A DNA stretch of 64,000 bases, from positions 58,026-122,025 of the forward strand of contig JAGAXF010000005.1 of NCBI GenBank assembly GCA_017941085.1. Direction: 5' to 3'. Shown here piece by piece: positions 54,564 through 62,305 of this stretch. How positions within the stretch are numbered: the first letter of the stretch is position 1; each line of letters starts with the position of its first letter. The DNA comes from Bacillota bacterium. GTDB lineage: Bacteria > Bacillota > Clostridia > Peptostreptococcales > Anaerovoracaceae. Under the pieces are notes generated by a model. The model saw only the letters and a program-made list of their open reading frames with translations, was not told where the DNA came from and searched no databases. The position numbers and the translations under genes are program-made.

Positions 54564-55430
54564 TCATCGGGCTTTACTTTGCCCGGTCAGGTAGTTATAT
54601 ATTTCTTCCTTTGCTTCTTTTAAGGTTAATACGTTTTCCTTAAGGGGGATCCCTGCCTTGCTAAGACTATTAATGAACTTAGTCACCGGCGGAACATCCA
54701 AACCGATGGCCTCCAATCTTTCTTCCTGGGAGAATACTTCTTCGGGAGTTCCCATCATTATCATTCTGCCCTTATCCATAACCATTATTTTATCCGCCAG
54801 GTTGGCCACATCAGCCATGTTGTGACTTACAAATATAATGATATTGTTCTGCCTTTGGTGGATGTCCTCAATCATGCGAAGGATGTCCTTATGAGCTCCG
54901 GGATCCAAACCTGCTGTTGGTTCATCCAGAATCAGAACCTGAGGCTTCATGGCGATTACTCCTGCAATAGCCACCCTTCTCTTTTGTCCGCCGGACAATT
55001 CGAAGGGAGATCTTTCTCTTATCTCTTCAAAATCCAGGTTCACCAGTTCCAGCGCTTCCTTTACTCGCCTCTGAACCTCCTCTTCATTAAGGCCCAGATT
55101 CTTGGGACCAAAGGCCACATCCTTTTCCACCGTTTCATCAAAGAGCTGATATTCCGGATATTGAAAAACCAGCCCCACCCTTTTTCTAACATCCTTCATT
55201 AGTATGCCGGTCTTGGTAATATCCACATCCCCTATTTCTATGGTTCCCTCCGTTGCCTTAAGAAGACCGTTGAGATGCTGCAGCAAAGTGGACTTCCCGG
55301 AACCTGTATGCCCTATAATTGCAACAACCTCGCCATCGTATATATCAAAGTTAATATTTTGAATGGCTATCTGTTCATCAGGCATTCCGGGGCTATATAT
55401 ATGTGAGAGATTTCTTACTTTGATTGACAT
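54564..55430 (-). CDS. ecfA2: ECF transporter ATPase EcfA2
   Basis: The 288-residue ABC ATPase shows Walker A GHTGSGKSTLLQHL, Q-loop VFQYPEYQLF, signature ELSGGQKRRVAIAG, Walker B LILDEPTAGLDP and switch His VSHNM. The YPEYQLF segment is typical for EcfA2. It overlaps the end of ecfA1 by 16 bases and has AGGAG within that gene. Together with EcfA1 it powers vitamin uptake. Confidence 0.94.
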   Translation of the reverse strand: MSIKVRNLSHIYSPGMPDEQIAIQNINFDIYDGEVVAIIGHTGSGKSTLLQHLNGLLKATEGTIEIGDVDITKTGILMKDVRKRVGLVFQYPEYQLFDETVEKDVAFGPKNLGLNEEEVQRRVKEALELVNLDFEEIRERSPFELSGGQKRRVAIAGVIAMKPQVLILDEPTAGLDPGAHKDILRMIEDIHQRQNNIIIFVSHNMADVANLADKIMVMDKGRMIMMGTPEEVFSQEERLEAIGLDVPPVTKFINSLSKAGIPLKENVLTLKEAKEEIYNYLTGQSKAR

Positions 55431-56254
55431 ATAAACTCCTGTAATGCCTCCGTTGTAACAATATCCCTTGGAATATCCAATCCCCTGGCCCTTAGATAAT
55501 CTGTAATCTCCACTGCCATGGGAACCTCCAGACTATGGTCTCGTATTGTTTCTCCCTGGGAAAAAACTTCCTGAGGACTTCCGTCCAGCAGAACCTGCCC
55601 CTTATCCATGATAATGATTCTATCCCCTTGTACCGCTTCCTCCATAAAGTGAGTAATAAGTACTATGGTAATGCCTTCATCATTAAGCTGATGGATAATC
55701 TTCATTATATCTTCTCTTCCGGAAGGATCCAGCATTGCCGTTGGTTCATCAAAGATAATACATTCCGGCTTCATGGCGATGGTGCCTGCAATGGCGATTC
55801 TCTGCTTTTGACCACCGGAAAGAAGATGGGGAGCCTTTCTTTTATAGTCACCCATCCGAACATCCTCCAGAGCCTTATCCACCCTCTCTCTAATTTCCCT
55901 TGGATCCACACCTATATTCTCCGGGCCAAAGGCAACATCATCCTCTACAATGGATGAAACCAGCTGGTTGTCAGGATTCTGAAATACCATACCTGCCGTT
56001 TGTCTAATGTCCCAGATGTGCTCTTCCTCCAAAGTATTCCACCCTTTAACGTAAACAGCTCCTCCTGTTGGTAGGAGGAGTCCGTTTAGATTCTTTGCCA
56101 GGGTAGATTTACCAGAGCCATTTTGTCCGATTATGGATGTGAAGCTGCCCTTCTCTATTTCCAGACTAACTCCATCTATGGCTCTTTTTGGTTCTTGCCC
56201 TTCATCTGCAGGATATTCAAATATTAGATTTTCTATTTTAATTATCTCGCTCAT
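55415..56254 (-). CDS. ecfA1: ECF transporter ATPase EcfA1
   Basis: The 279-residue ABC ATPase has Walker A GQNGSGKSTLAKNL, Q-loop VFQNPDNQLVSSIVEDDVAFGPEN (in two parts), signature LLSGGQKQRIAIAG and Walker B IIFDEPTAMLDP. The NPDNQ segment is typical of EcfA1. It is the second gene of the S-A1-A2-T-trmB operon. AAAGGATA precedes the ATG. Confidence 0.94.
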   Translation of the reverse strand: MSEIIKIENLIFEYPADEGQEPKRAIDGVSLEIEKGSFTSIIGQNGSGKSTLAKNLNGLLLPTGGAVYVKGWNTLEEEHIWDIRQTAGMVFQNPDNQLVSSIVEDDVAFGPENIGVDPREIRERVDKALEDVRMGDYKRKAPHLLSGGQKQRIAIAGTIAMKPECIIFDEPTAMLDPSGREDIMKIIHQLNDEGITIVLITHFMEEAVQGDRIIIMDKGQVLLDGSPQEVFSQGETIRDHSLEVPMAVEITDYLRARGLDIPRDIVTTEALQEFICQSK

Positions 56255-56322
56255 TATCCTTTGTTCTGCTTAATGCATTGTATTGGCGTGTTTAAGTATA
56301 TATTTACCACAACATTAATCCG

Positions 56323-56895
56323 TTACTTTATGGCAAAATATTTCTTTGCCGGCGTTTTATATAGAGCGGCAGCAAGGGCTGTCGCCAATATCATTCCAAC
56401 AATAAACTGCCCAATATTTCCAGGAACAGAAAGTAACGGTGTCACCCAATTGCCATTCATTAAACTGGCAGAAATATAATAGCCAACTGTCATTTCAATT
56501 CCACCAAAGGTCATAGCCAGAAGTTCCAGAAGGGTAATATTCTTTCCGTCCTTAATCTGGCCCTTCTTTTCCATATGTTCCAGGGCTGCGCCAACAACAA
56601 AGGCCATAAGGGCCTTAACCACCAAAGTCCATGGGGCATAATAGGCATATCCGCTGAGAATGTCCGCCAGGGCAGAACCGATACCGGCAGCAAAGACTCC
56701 GTATTTTTTTCCCACTACCAATACAGCCAAAAAGATAACCGCATCCCCTAGGTGAACATACCCTTGGGTGAAGGGCACATGAATCCTTATCATCATGGTT
56801 GCCACCATAACAAGGCTGGTCATTATTCCCGTCATAACCAGACGGCCGGTTTTTTCATTCATACTTTTAACCTCTGTCTGTTTTCTGTCTTCCAT
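56323..56895 (-). CDS. ECF transporter S component, possibly for vitamin B6 (PdxU-like)
   Basis: The 190-residue membrane protein has six helices and the typical S-component pattern GYVHLGDAVIFLAVLVVGKKYG, GIGSALADILSGYAYYAP and VKALMAFVVGAALE. It binds a small molecule, usually a vitamin, and docks on EcfA1-A2-T encoded just downstream. Substrate evidence is contextual: a MocR-type regulator with a PLP-binding domain is divergently encoded 107 bases away, and such regulators often control pyridoxine genes. The start MEDRKQT has AAGGGA upstream; MNEKTG eleven codons later with GAGG is an alternative. Confidence 0.75.
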   Translation of the reverse strand: MEDRKQTEVKSMNEKTGRLVMTGIMTSLVMVATMMIRIHVPFTQGYVHLGDAVIFLAVLVVGKKYGVFAAGIGSALADILSGYAYYAPWTLVVKALMAFVVGAALEHMEKKGQIKDGKNITLLELLAMTFGGIEMTVGYYISASLMNGNWVTPLLSVPGNIGQFIVGMILATALAAALYKTPAKKYFAIK

Positions 56896-57002
56896 TGTTG
56901 ACGATTCCCTTTCTACCGGATATAATGCTATCATATAAGTGTAATTAACTAAATAAGCAAAATTAATTATTTTATAATATACAGTTTGGAGCATAGATAG
57001 AA

Positions 57003-58385
57003 ATGAAACCGTTTATCAAGAGCGATGATAACAATTTATCCACACCTTTATATATACAGTTGTATCGACATATTAAAGAAGAGATTTTAAAGGGTAATCT
57101 TTCGGTGGGAGAAAAGCTTCCCAGTCTACGACAAATGGCTGCAGACAGCGAGGTGTCCATTACCACCTCTGCTCAAGCATATGAGCAGCTACTAACAGAA
57201 GGATATGTAGTCAGCAAACCCCAATCCGGATACTATGTAGCGGAAATCCCCACCACAGCCGTTACAGAAAAAAACAAAATCATGGGTAATCCTGAAATGG
57301 ACGACTATACCTTTGATGGAGAAAAGCTTCTGCTGGATCCTGAAACCTTTGATTTTCTAAAATGGAAGAAATGCAGTTCCAGGGTTCTTAACGAATATGC
57401 GGATCTCCTTCTCTTTGAAAGCGATGTCCAGGGAGAAGCGGTCCTTAGATTTGAAATATGTAAATACCTGTATTCTTCCAGAGGTGTTTCCGCCAGCCCT
57501 GACCAGGTTGTTATCGGAGCAGGCAGCCAGCAGCTTACCGCTCATCTTTCTCGTATCCTTAGTCTTATGGGCATAGACCTAATTTGCACAGAAGATCCCG
57601 GGTATACTCCTATTCAAAATGCTTTTAGAGATAGAGGCTTTGGTATTGCCAAAATTCCTGTTACCGACGCCGGCATTATGATTGAAAAACTTCCGGTTAA
57701 TATTCCAACGGCAGTATACGTAAGCCCTGCCAACCAGTTTCCCACCGGTTCTGTTATGCCCATTGGGGCCAGGTATCGCCTCCTTGAATGGGCCAGACAA
57801 AATGGCAGCATTATACTGGAGGATGACTATGACAGCGAACTTAGATACTACGGAAAGCCCGTCCCTGCCCTTCAAGGTTTGGATGACAACGATTCTGTGG
57901 TTTACCTGGGTTCCTTCAGTTCCACCCTCTTTCCCGCCATCAAAATCAGTTATATGATTCTTCCACCTATGATGGCTGGCCTGTTTTCCTCCATCAAAGA
58001 CGACTATACCCAAACCTGTTCCAAATCCGAACAGTTAACCCTGGCTTTGTTTATGGAGGATGGCTATTATTACACCAACATAAGAAAGCTTAGAAGTCTA
58101 TATGCGCAGAAAATCGAGATGTGTATAAATGCCTTTGAAAAATACGGAAAAGATCTGGTGGAGTGCACCAATACTCGATCCGGAATAAACTTTACGTTGG
58201 AGATAAAGAAAGACGCTTCTGCAGAAGAGCTTTCCTTAATGGGTAAAGAGCTGGGAATAAACATTCAGCCCTTTGATCAAAGGCGAATGATTTTTTATTT
58301 TAATCAGATACCCTTAGAGCAAATTGATGAGGTAATAAAAAAAATGGTTGCCAAATGGCGGCAACCAACTACTGAATCGGTGTAA
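57003..58385 (+). CDS. MocR/PdxR-type transcriptional regulator
   Basis: The 460-residue protein has an N-terminal GntR winged helix (TPLYIQLYRHIKEEILKGNLSVGEKLPSLRQMA in two parts) and a C-terminal aminotransferase-fold domain with QVVIGAGSQQLTAHLS, SPANQFPTGSVMP, and ILEDDYDSELRYYG. The PLP Lys position is in the SFSSTLFPAIKISYM stretch. MocR proteins sense PLP or amino acids; PdxR members activate vitamin B6 synthesis or uptake. It is divergent from the ECF S component and overlaps the convergent apbE gene by 17 bases. Confidence 0.88.
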   Translation: MKPFIKSDDNNLSTPLYIQLYRHIKEEILKGNLSVGEKLPSLRQMAADSEVSITTSAQAYEQLLTEGYVVSKPQSGYYVAEIPTTAVTEKNKIMGNPEMDDYTFDGEKLLLDPETFDFLKWKKCSSRVLNEYADLLLFESDVQGEAVLRFEICKYLYSSRGVSASPDQVVIGAGSQQLTAHLSRILSLMGIDLICTEDPGYTPIQNAFRDRGFGIAKIPVTDAGIMIEKLPVNIPTAVYVSPANQFPTGSVMPIGARYRLLEWARQNGSIILEDDYDSELRYYGKPVPALQGLDDNDSVVYLGSFSSTLFPAIKISYMILPPMMAGLFSSIKDDYTQTCSKSEQLTLALFMEDGYYYTNIRKLRSLYAQKIEMCINAFEKYGKDLVECTNTRSGINFTLEIKKDASAEELSLMGKELGINIQPFDQRRMIFYFNQIPLEQIDEVIKKMVAKWRQPTTESV

Positions 58386-59529
58386 ATACCCTTTGAGGAT
58401 TTCCCAGGGTTATGATGTTTTCTTCCTTATCTATAAGTATGTATGTGAAGTCCGAAAAAGTCATATAATTATAGCCAAAGGTTTCCGTTCTATTTTGATC
58501 TATCTGCTCTCTCAGCCAGGACTCACCCTTAATCAAAATAATTGTAGCCAGGGCGTCACAGTATTCCGACTGCCCCAGTTCCCCTATAACTGTAACGGAC
58601 TCTAGGCCTGAGTCGGCAGGATAACCGGTTTTAGGATCCAGCACGTGATGGTATTTCACTCCACCTTCTTCAAAATACCGCTCGTATATTCCCGAGGTTA
58701 CCACCGTGGCATCGTGAAGAGGAATGGACCCAACTATTTCTGTCGTTGTATAGGGACGCTTTATTCCCACGGTTATTTCCTGAGGTTCACCATTCTCTTC
58801 TTCCGATGGTTTATGGCCAAGTACCACAATATTTCCTCCCAGGTCAATAACTGCTCCCGTTACTCCTTCTCTAACTAAATACTCACCTATTCTGTCCGCT
58901 ATATATCCCTTTGCTATTCCACCAAGATCCAGCTTGCTTTCCTGATCCACCAGGGAAACAGCATTTCCCTCTATTTTAATATTGCCATTATTTGAATCTG
59001 AAGAATCATAAACATGCTTTAAGGCTTCCTTTAGATCCTCCTCCTGAGGAACCATCGGCTCCATTGCATGAAAATCCCATAGCTCTGTTACACTTCCCAA
59101 CCCAATATTAAAACTTCCCTGGGAAATCTCTCCAAACTGCATGCCATCCTGAATAAGCTCTATGGTTCCCTCATCACATTCAATAGGCATTCCCTTTCCA
59201 CTATTAATCCTGGCTACATCAGAAGTTTCTATGGTTTTACTCAGGAGCGCCTCATACTCTTTACAGAGAGCAAAGGCTCCCTTAAGTTTTTCCTCAACTC
59301 TGGCCTTAACATCCACCTCTGATCCGCCGGAAATGGATTCGTCCATGGCATATACTGTAATTCTGCAAATAGTATCCAGAGAAAAATCTTCCTTATATAT
59401 AGGGAAGGTATTGGTTTCCGGCTCCTTTTTCCCACACCCTGTCTGTGATATAATCAATAGGACAAATAGAATTCCAAGGAATATTATTTTGCTTGATTTT
59501 GTTTTTTTAATGCTTTTACTATAATTCAT
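58369..59529 (-). CDS. apbE: FAD:protein FMN transferase (ApbE family lipoprotein)
   Basis: The 386-residue protein has a lipoprotein signal (IIFLGILFVLLIISQTGCGK) and the ApbE domain: DTICRITVYAM, LDLGGIAKGYIADRIGEYL, VIDLGGNIVVLG, HHVLDPKTGYPAD. The enzyme attaches FMN to Thr/Ser residues of exported flavoproteins. The start is the ATG at 59529; a frame running on to 59985 would overlap the divergent NusG_II gene and lacks family similarity. The start codons of the two genes are only three bases apart, so their promoters must lie in each other's coding sequence. Confidence 0.92.
   Translation of the reverse strand: MNYSKSIKKTKSSKIIFLGILFVLLIISQTGCGKKEPETNTFPIYKEDFSLDTICRITVYAMDESISGGSEVDVKARVEEKLKGAFALCKEYEALLSKTIETSDVARINSGKGMPIECDEGTIELIQDGMQFGEISQGSFNIGLGSVTELWDFHAMEPMVPQEEDLKEALKHVYDSSDSNNGNIKIEGNAVSLVDQESKLDLGGIAKGYIADRIGEYLVREGVTGAVIDLGGNIVVLGHKPSEEENGEPQEITVGIKRPYTTTEIVGSIPLHDATVVTSGIYERYFEEGGVKYHHVLDPKTGYPADSGLESVTVIGELGQSEYCDALATIILIKGESWLREQIDQNRTETFGYNYMTFSDFTYILIDKEENIITLGNPQRVFTPIQ
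59520..59525 (+). promoter_or_regulatory. -10 box of the NusG_II gene, inside apbE
   Basis: TATAAT lies seven bases before the ATG at 59533 and within the first codons of apbE. No Shine-Dalgarno sequence and no strong -35 hexamer are visible. Confidence 0.4.
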
Positions 59530-59532
59530 ACT

Positions 59533-59928
59533 ATGTTCAAAATAATCAAAAAAGCTGATATAGTTTTGTTTGTTCTTCTCCTGGTTCTGGGCATTGCCCT
59601 TTCTGTTCCGGGATTTGTCAGCGCCTTTGGCTCGGGAGATTCCAACCTTGCAGTTGAGATACGAGTCTCCGGAGAGCTTATGGGCTCTTATGACCTGTCC
59701 CAAAATCAGGAAATACCCATTAAGGACGGCGAGCACCTTAACAAGGTTATCATAAAAGACGGCAAGGTGCAAATGGTGGAAGCAAGCTGTCACAATCAGC
59801 TTTGTGTAAAGCAGGGAGAAATCAGCAGACCGGGACAAGCAATAATTTGCTTGCCAAACAGAGTGACAGTGGAAATAAGAGGCGGAGCCCATAATCAGGG
59901 AGGTGATCCAGATGTCATCTCCGGATAA
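59533..59928 (+). CDS. NusG domain II-containing membrane protein
   Basis: The 131-residue protein has one N-terminal membrane helix (about 9-31) and an extracellular NusG_II domain with SCHNQLCVKQGEISRPGQAIICLPNRVTVEI (in two parts); the Cys pair in CHNQLC and the late Cys are typical. In Firmicutes such proteins are often encoded next to ApbE and a Gx transporter. The gene probably lacks a leader (TATAAT seven bases before the ATG). It overlaps the next gene by 17 bases. Confidence 0.85.
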   Translation: MFKIIKKADIVLFVLLLVLGIALSVPGFVSAFGSGDSNLAVEIRVSGELMGSYDLSQNQEIPIKDGEHLNKVIIKDGKVQMVEASCHNQLCVKQGEISRPGQAIICLPNRVTVEIRGGAHNQGGDPDVISG

Positions 59929-60448
59929 TCGCAGTAGCTCCTTTTCCAGCAAAACCATAGATACCAGAACAAAGAAGCTGGCCACCGCCGCAATACTGGC
60001 AACCCTGGCTTTGATCTTTAGTTATCTGGAATCCCTTATACCACTTTCCTTCACTATACCCGGAGTAAAACTGGGAATAGCAAATCTAGTTATACTTATA
60101 GCCTTGTATAAATTGGATTTTAAATACGCCCTGGCTATTAATCTGGTGAGAATACTGGTTAGCGGACTTCTCTTTTCCGGCGTCTTTGGTATCATATATT
60201 CTTTTGCGGGAGGGCTACTGTCCCTTCTGGTTATGTGGCTACTTAAAAGCACTAATCTTTTTAGCATAGTTGGAGTCAGTATGGCAGGAGGAGTGGCTCA
60301 CAATATTGGTCAGCTACTGGTGGCTTCCCTTATTGTCTCGGACTTCAGAATGTTTATCTACATGCCTATACTTATGTTCTCAGGATTAATAAGCGGAATA
60401 GTTTTAGGATATGTATGCTATTATATTTTAAATCGCAGTCTTAGCTGA
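59912..60448 (+). CDS. Gx transporter family / heptaprenyl diphosphate synthase component I-like protein
   Basis: The 178-residue membrane protein has five to six helices and family motifs LIFSYLESLIPLSFTIPGVKLGIANLVILIALY (in two parts), LLFSGVFGIIYSFAGGLLS and GGVAHNIGQLLVAS. The ATG at 59912 is preceded by GGGAGGTGATC, an almost perfect anti-16S match. It forms a unit with the NusG_II gene and, across a divergent start, with apbE. The set resembles the accessory membrane genes of flavin-based electron transfer loci. Confidence 0.85.
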   Translation: MSSPDNRSSSFSSKTIDTRTKKLATAAILATLALIFSYLESLIPLSFTIPGVKLGIANLVILIALYKLDFKYALAINLVRILVSGLLFSGVFGIIYSFAGGLLSLLVMWLLKSTNLFSIVGVSMAGGVAHNIGQLLVASLIVSDFRMFIYMPILMFSGLISGIVLGYVCYYILNRSLS

Positions 60449-60467
60449 TTAAGGAGAGATACTTAAA

Positions 60468-62270
60468 ATGAGAGAACAACTAACAGCCCTTAGAAATGAA
60501 ATGAGCCGTAACGGAATCGACCTTTACCTTATTCCCACCGGTGACTTTCATGGTTCCGAATACCTACATGATTATTTTAAAACCAGAGAATACATCTCTG
60601 GCTTCACCGGCTCCGCCGGAACACTGGTGGTTACCAAGGATGAAGCCCGTCTTTGGACCGACGGAAGATATTTTCTTCAAGCCGCCATGGAACTGGCCGA
60701 TACGGGAATCGATTTGATGAAGGACAAGGAGCCAGGGGTTCCCTCCATTACCGAATATATAAAGGAAGTTTTGAAGAAGCTTTCCCATCCGGTTATAGGC
60801 TTTGATGGCAGAGTGGTATCCTGTGAAAGCGGCCGTTCCTTTGCTACTTTGGCAGAGGAATTTAATGGCTCTGTCCTCTGCAATGTGGATTTAGCAGGAG
60901 CTGTGTGGGCGAATAGACCTGTCCTAAAGGGAAGCAATATATGGCAGCTTCCTCTGGATTCAGCAGGCCTTCCCTTTGAAGCAAAGATCAAAGAGGTTCG
61001 CAACCTAATGGAAAAAGCCGGTGCTGACTATCACCTTATTACCACTTTAGATGACAATGCATGGCTGTACAATCTGAGAGGAAGTGACGTGGCTCGCACT
61101 CCAGTGTTCTTCTCCTATACCCTTATTACTCCTGCAGATGTAATACTATATATTTTCAGCGGCAATTGTTCCTCTGATATAATTCCTGAAGGGATAAAAG
61201 TAAAAGAGTATTTCAATCCAGGGGAAGATAAGCTTTCCATAATAGAAGACCTGGAGAAGCTTCCTTCCGGCTGCAAAATACTTGTGGACGTTAAGACTTC
61301 CCCCTATTCAATTATCACTGCCATTCCTGAAGATGTGGACCTTATAGAAACCGACTATATACCAACCTCCAGATTAAAGGCTTGCAAGAATCCGGCGGAA
61401 ATTGAATCCACCAAAGCCGCCCATATAAACGACGGCATTGCCATGGTTAATTTTATCCACTGGATAAAGGAAGCTATGTCAAATAATTCGGATCAAACGG
61501 AAATAAGCGCCTCGGATTATCTGGAAAAGGAAAGGGCTTCCCTTCCGGGATTCCTGGATCTTTCCTTTGATACCATATCCGGATATATGGATCACGGTGC
61601 CATCGTTCACTATGGAGCAACAGAAGAAACCAACGCCAGTTTACGTCCTGAAGGCTTTCTCCTGGTTGACTCCGGAGGTCAATATGAAACAGGCACCACG
61701 GACATTACCAGAACCATTGCCCTTGGTCCCTTGACTCAAAAGATGAAGGAATGTTACACCGTGGTTCTCAAGGGCCATGCACAACTTGCCATGGCTAAAT
61801 TCAAGGATGGAACCACCGGCATGGAGCTGGATAAATTAGCTAAGGCTCCCTTGGATGCCTATGGAATCTCCTTTAATCATGGAACAGGTCACGGAGTGGG
61901 ACACGTACTCTGCGTTCACGAAGGCCCCCAAAGAATAAACACAATCTCCCAGGAACCAATTATACCCGGAATGATTACCAGCAATGAACCGGGATATTAC
62001 CTGGAAGGAGAATTTGGAATTCGAATAGAAAATGAGATTCTATGCGTTATGGATTCTGATGCTTCAGAGAGCAAAGGCGGAGAAAAGATTTATTCCTTCC
62101 AAAACCTTACCTGCTGCCCCTACGAAAGAGATGCCATAATAAAGGAAATGCTTACTCCGGAGGAAATAGCCTATATAGATGACTATCACTACTGGGTTTA
62201 TAACAGTTTAGAAAACAAGATATCTCCTCAGGCCTCTAAGTGGCTTAAGGAGGTATGCCAACCACTTTAA
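60468..62270 (+). CDS. Xaa-Pro aminopeptidase (M24B, aminopeptidase P)
   Basis: The 600-residue metalloprotease has two creatinase-like N-terminal domains (IPTGDFHGSEYLHDYFKTREYISGFTGSAG in two parts; RLWTDGRYF) and the C-terminal pita-bread fold with metal ligands in LLVDSGGQYETGTTDITRT (two Asp), HGTGHGVGHVLCVHEGP (His), NEPGYY (Glu) and GIRIENE (Glu). It removes the N-terminal residue before proline. AAGGAGAGATAC precedes the ATG, 19 bases after the Gx gene. Its terminator hairpin is followed directly by an insertion sequence. Confidence 0.93.
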   Translation: MREQLTALRNEMSRNGIDLYLIPTGDFHGSEYLHDYFKTREYISGFTGSAGTLVVTKDEARLWTDGRYFLQAAMELADTGIDLMKDKEPGVPSITEYIKEVLKKLSHPVIGFDGRVVSCESGRSFATLAEEFNGSVLCNVDLAGAVWANRPVLKGSNIWQLPLDSAGLPFEAKIKEVRNLMEKAGADYHLITTLDDNAWLYNLRGSDVARTPVFFSYTLITPADVILYIFSGNCSSDIIPEGIKVKEYFNPGEDKLSIIEDLEKLPSGCKILVDVKTSPYSIITAIPEDVDLIETDYIPTSRLKACKNPAEIESTKAAHINDGIAMVNFIHWIKEAMSNNSDQTEISASDYLEKERASLPGFLDLSFDTISGYMDHGAIVHYGATEETNASLRPEGFLLVDSGGQYETGTTDITRTIALGPLTQKMKECYTVVLKGHAQLAMAKFKDGTTGMELDKLAKAPLDAYGISFNHGTGHGVGHVLCVHEGPQRINTISQEPIIPGMITSNEPGYYLEGEFGIRIENEILCVMDSDASESKGGEKIYSFQNLTCCPYERDAIIKEMLTPEEIAYIDDYHYWVYNSLENKISPQASKWLKEVCQPL

Positions 62271-62281
62271 AACAATCAGAA

Positions 62282-62305
62282 AAACAGTTCCCGAAGGAAC
62301 TGTTT
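62282..62305 (+). terminator. terminator hairpin of the aminopeptidase gene, abutted by the IS
   Basis: AAACAGTTCC (62282-62291), loop CGAA, and GGAACTGTTT (62296-62305). The usual T-tract is cut short: after TTT the sequence continues as the IS left inverted repeat CAGACCGTAG. Confidence 0.7.

Noticed and set aside
59530..59985. N-terminal extension of apbE to about 538 residues
   Set aside because: The extension lies opposite the NusG_II gene and comes before the lipoprotein signal peptide, which must be N-terminal.
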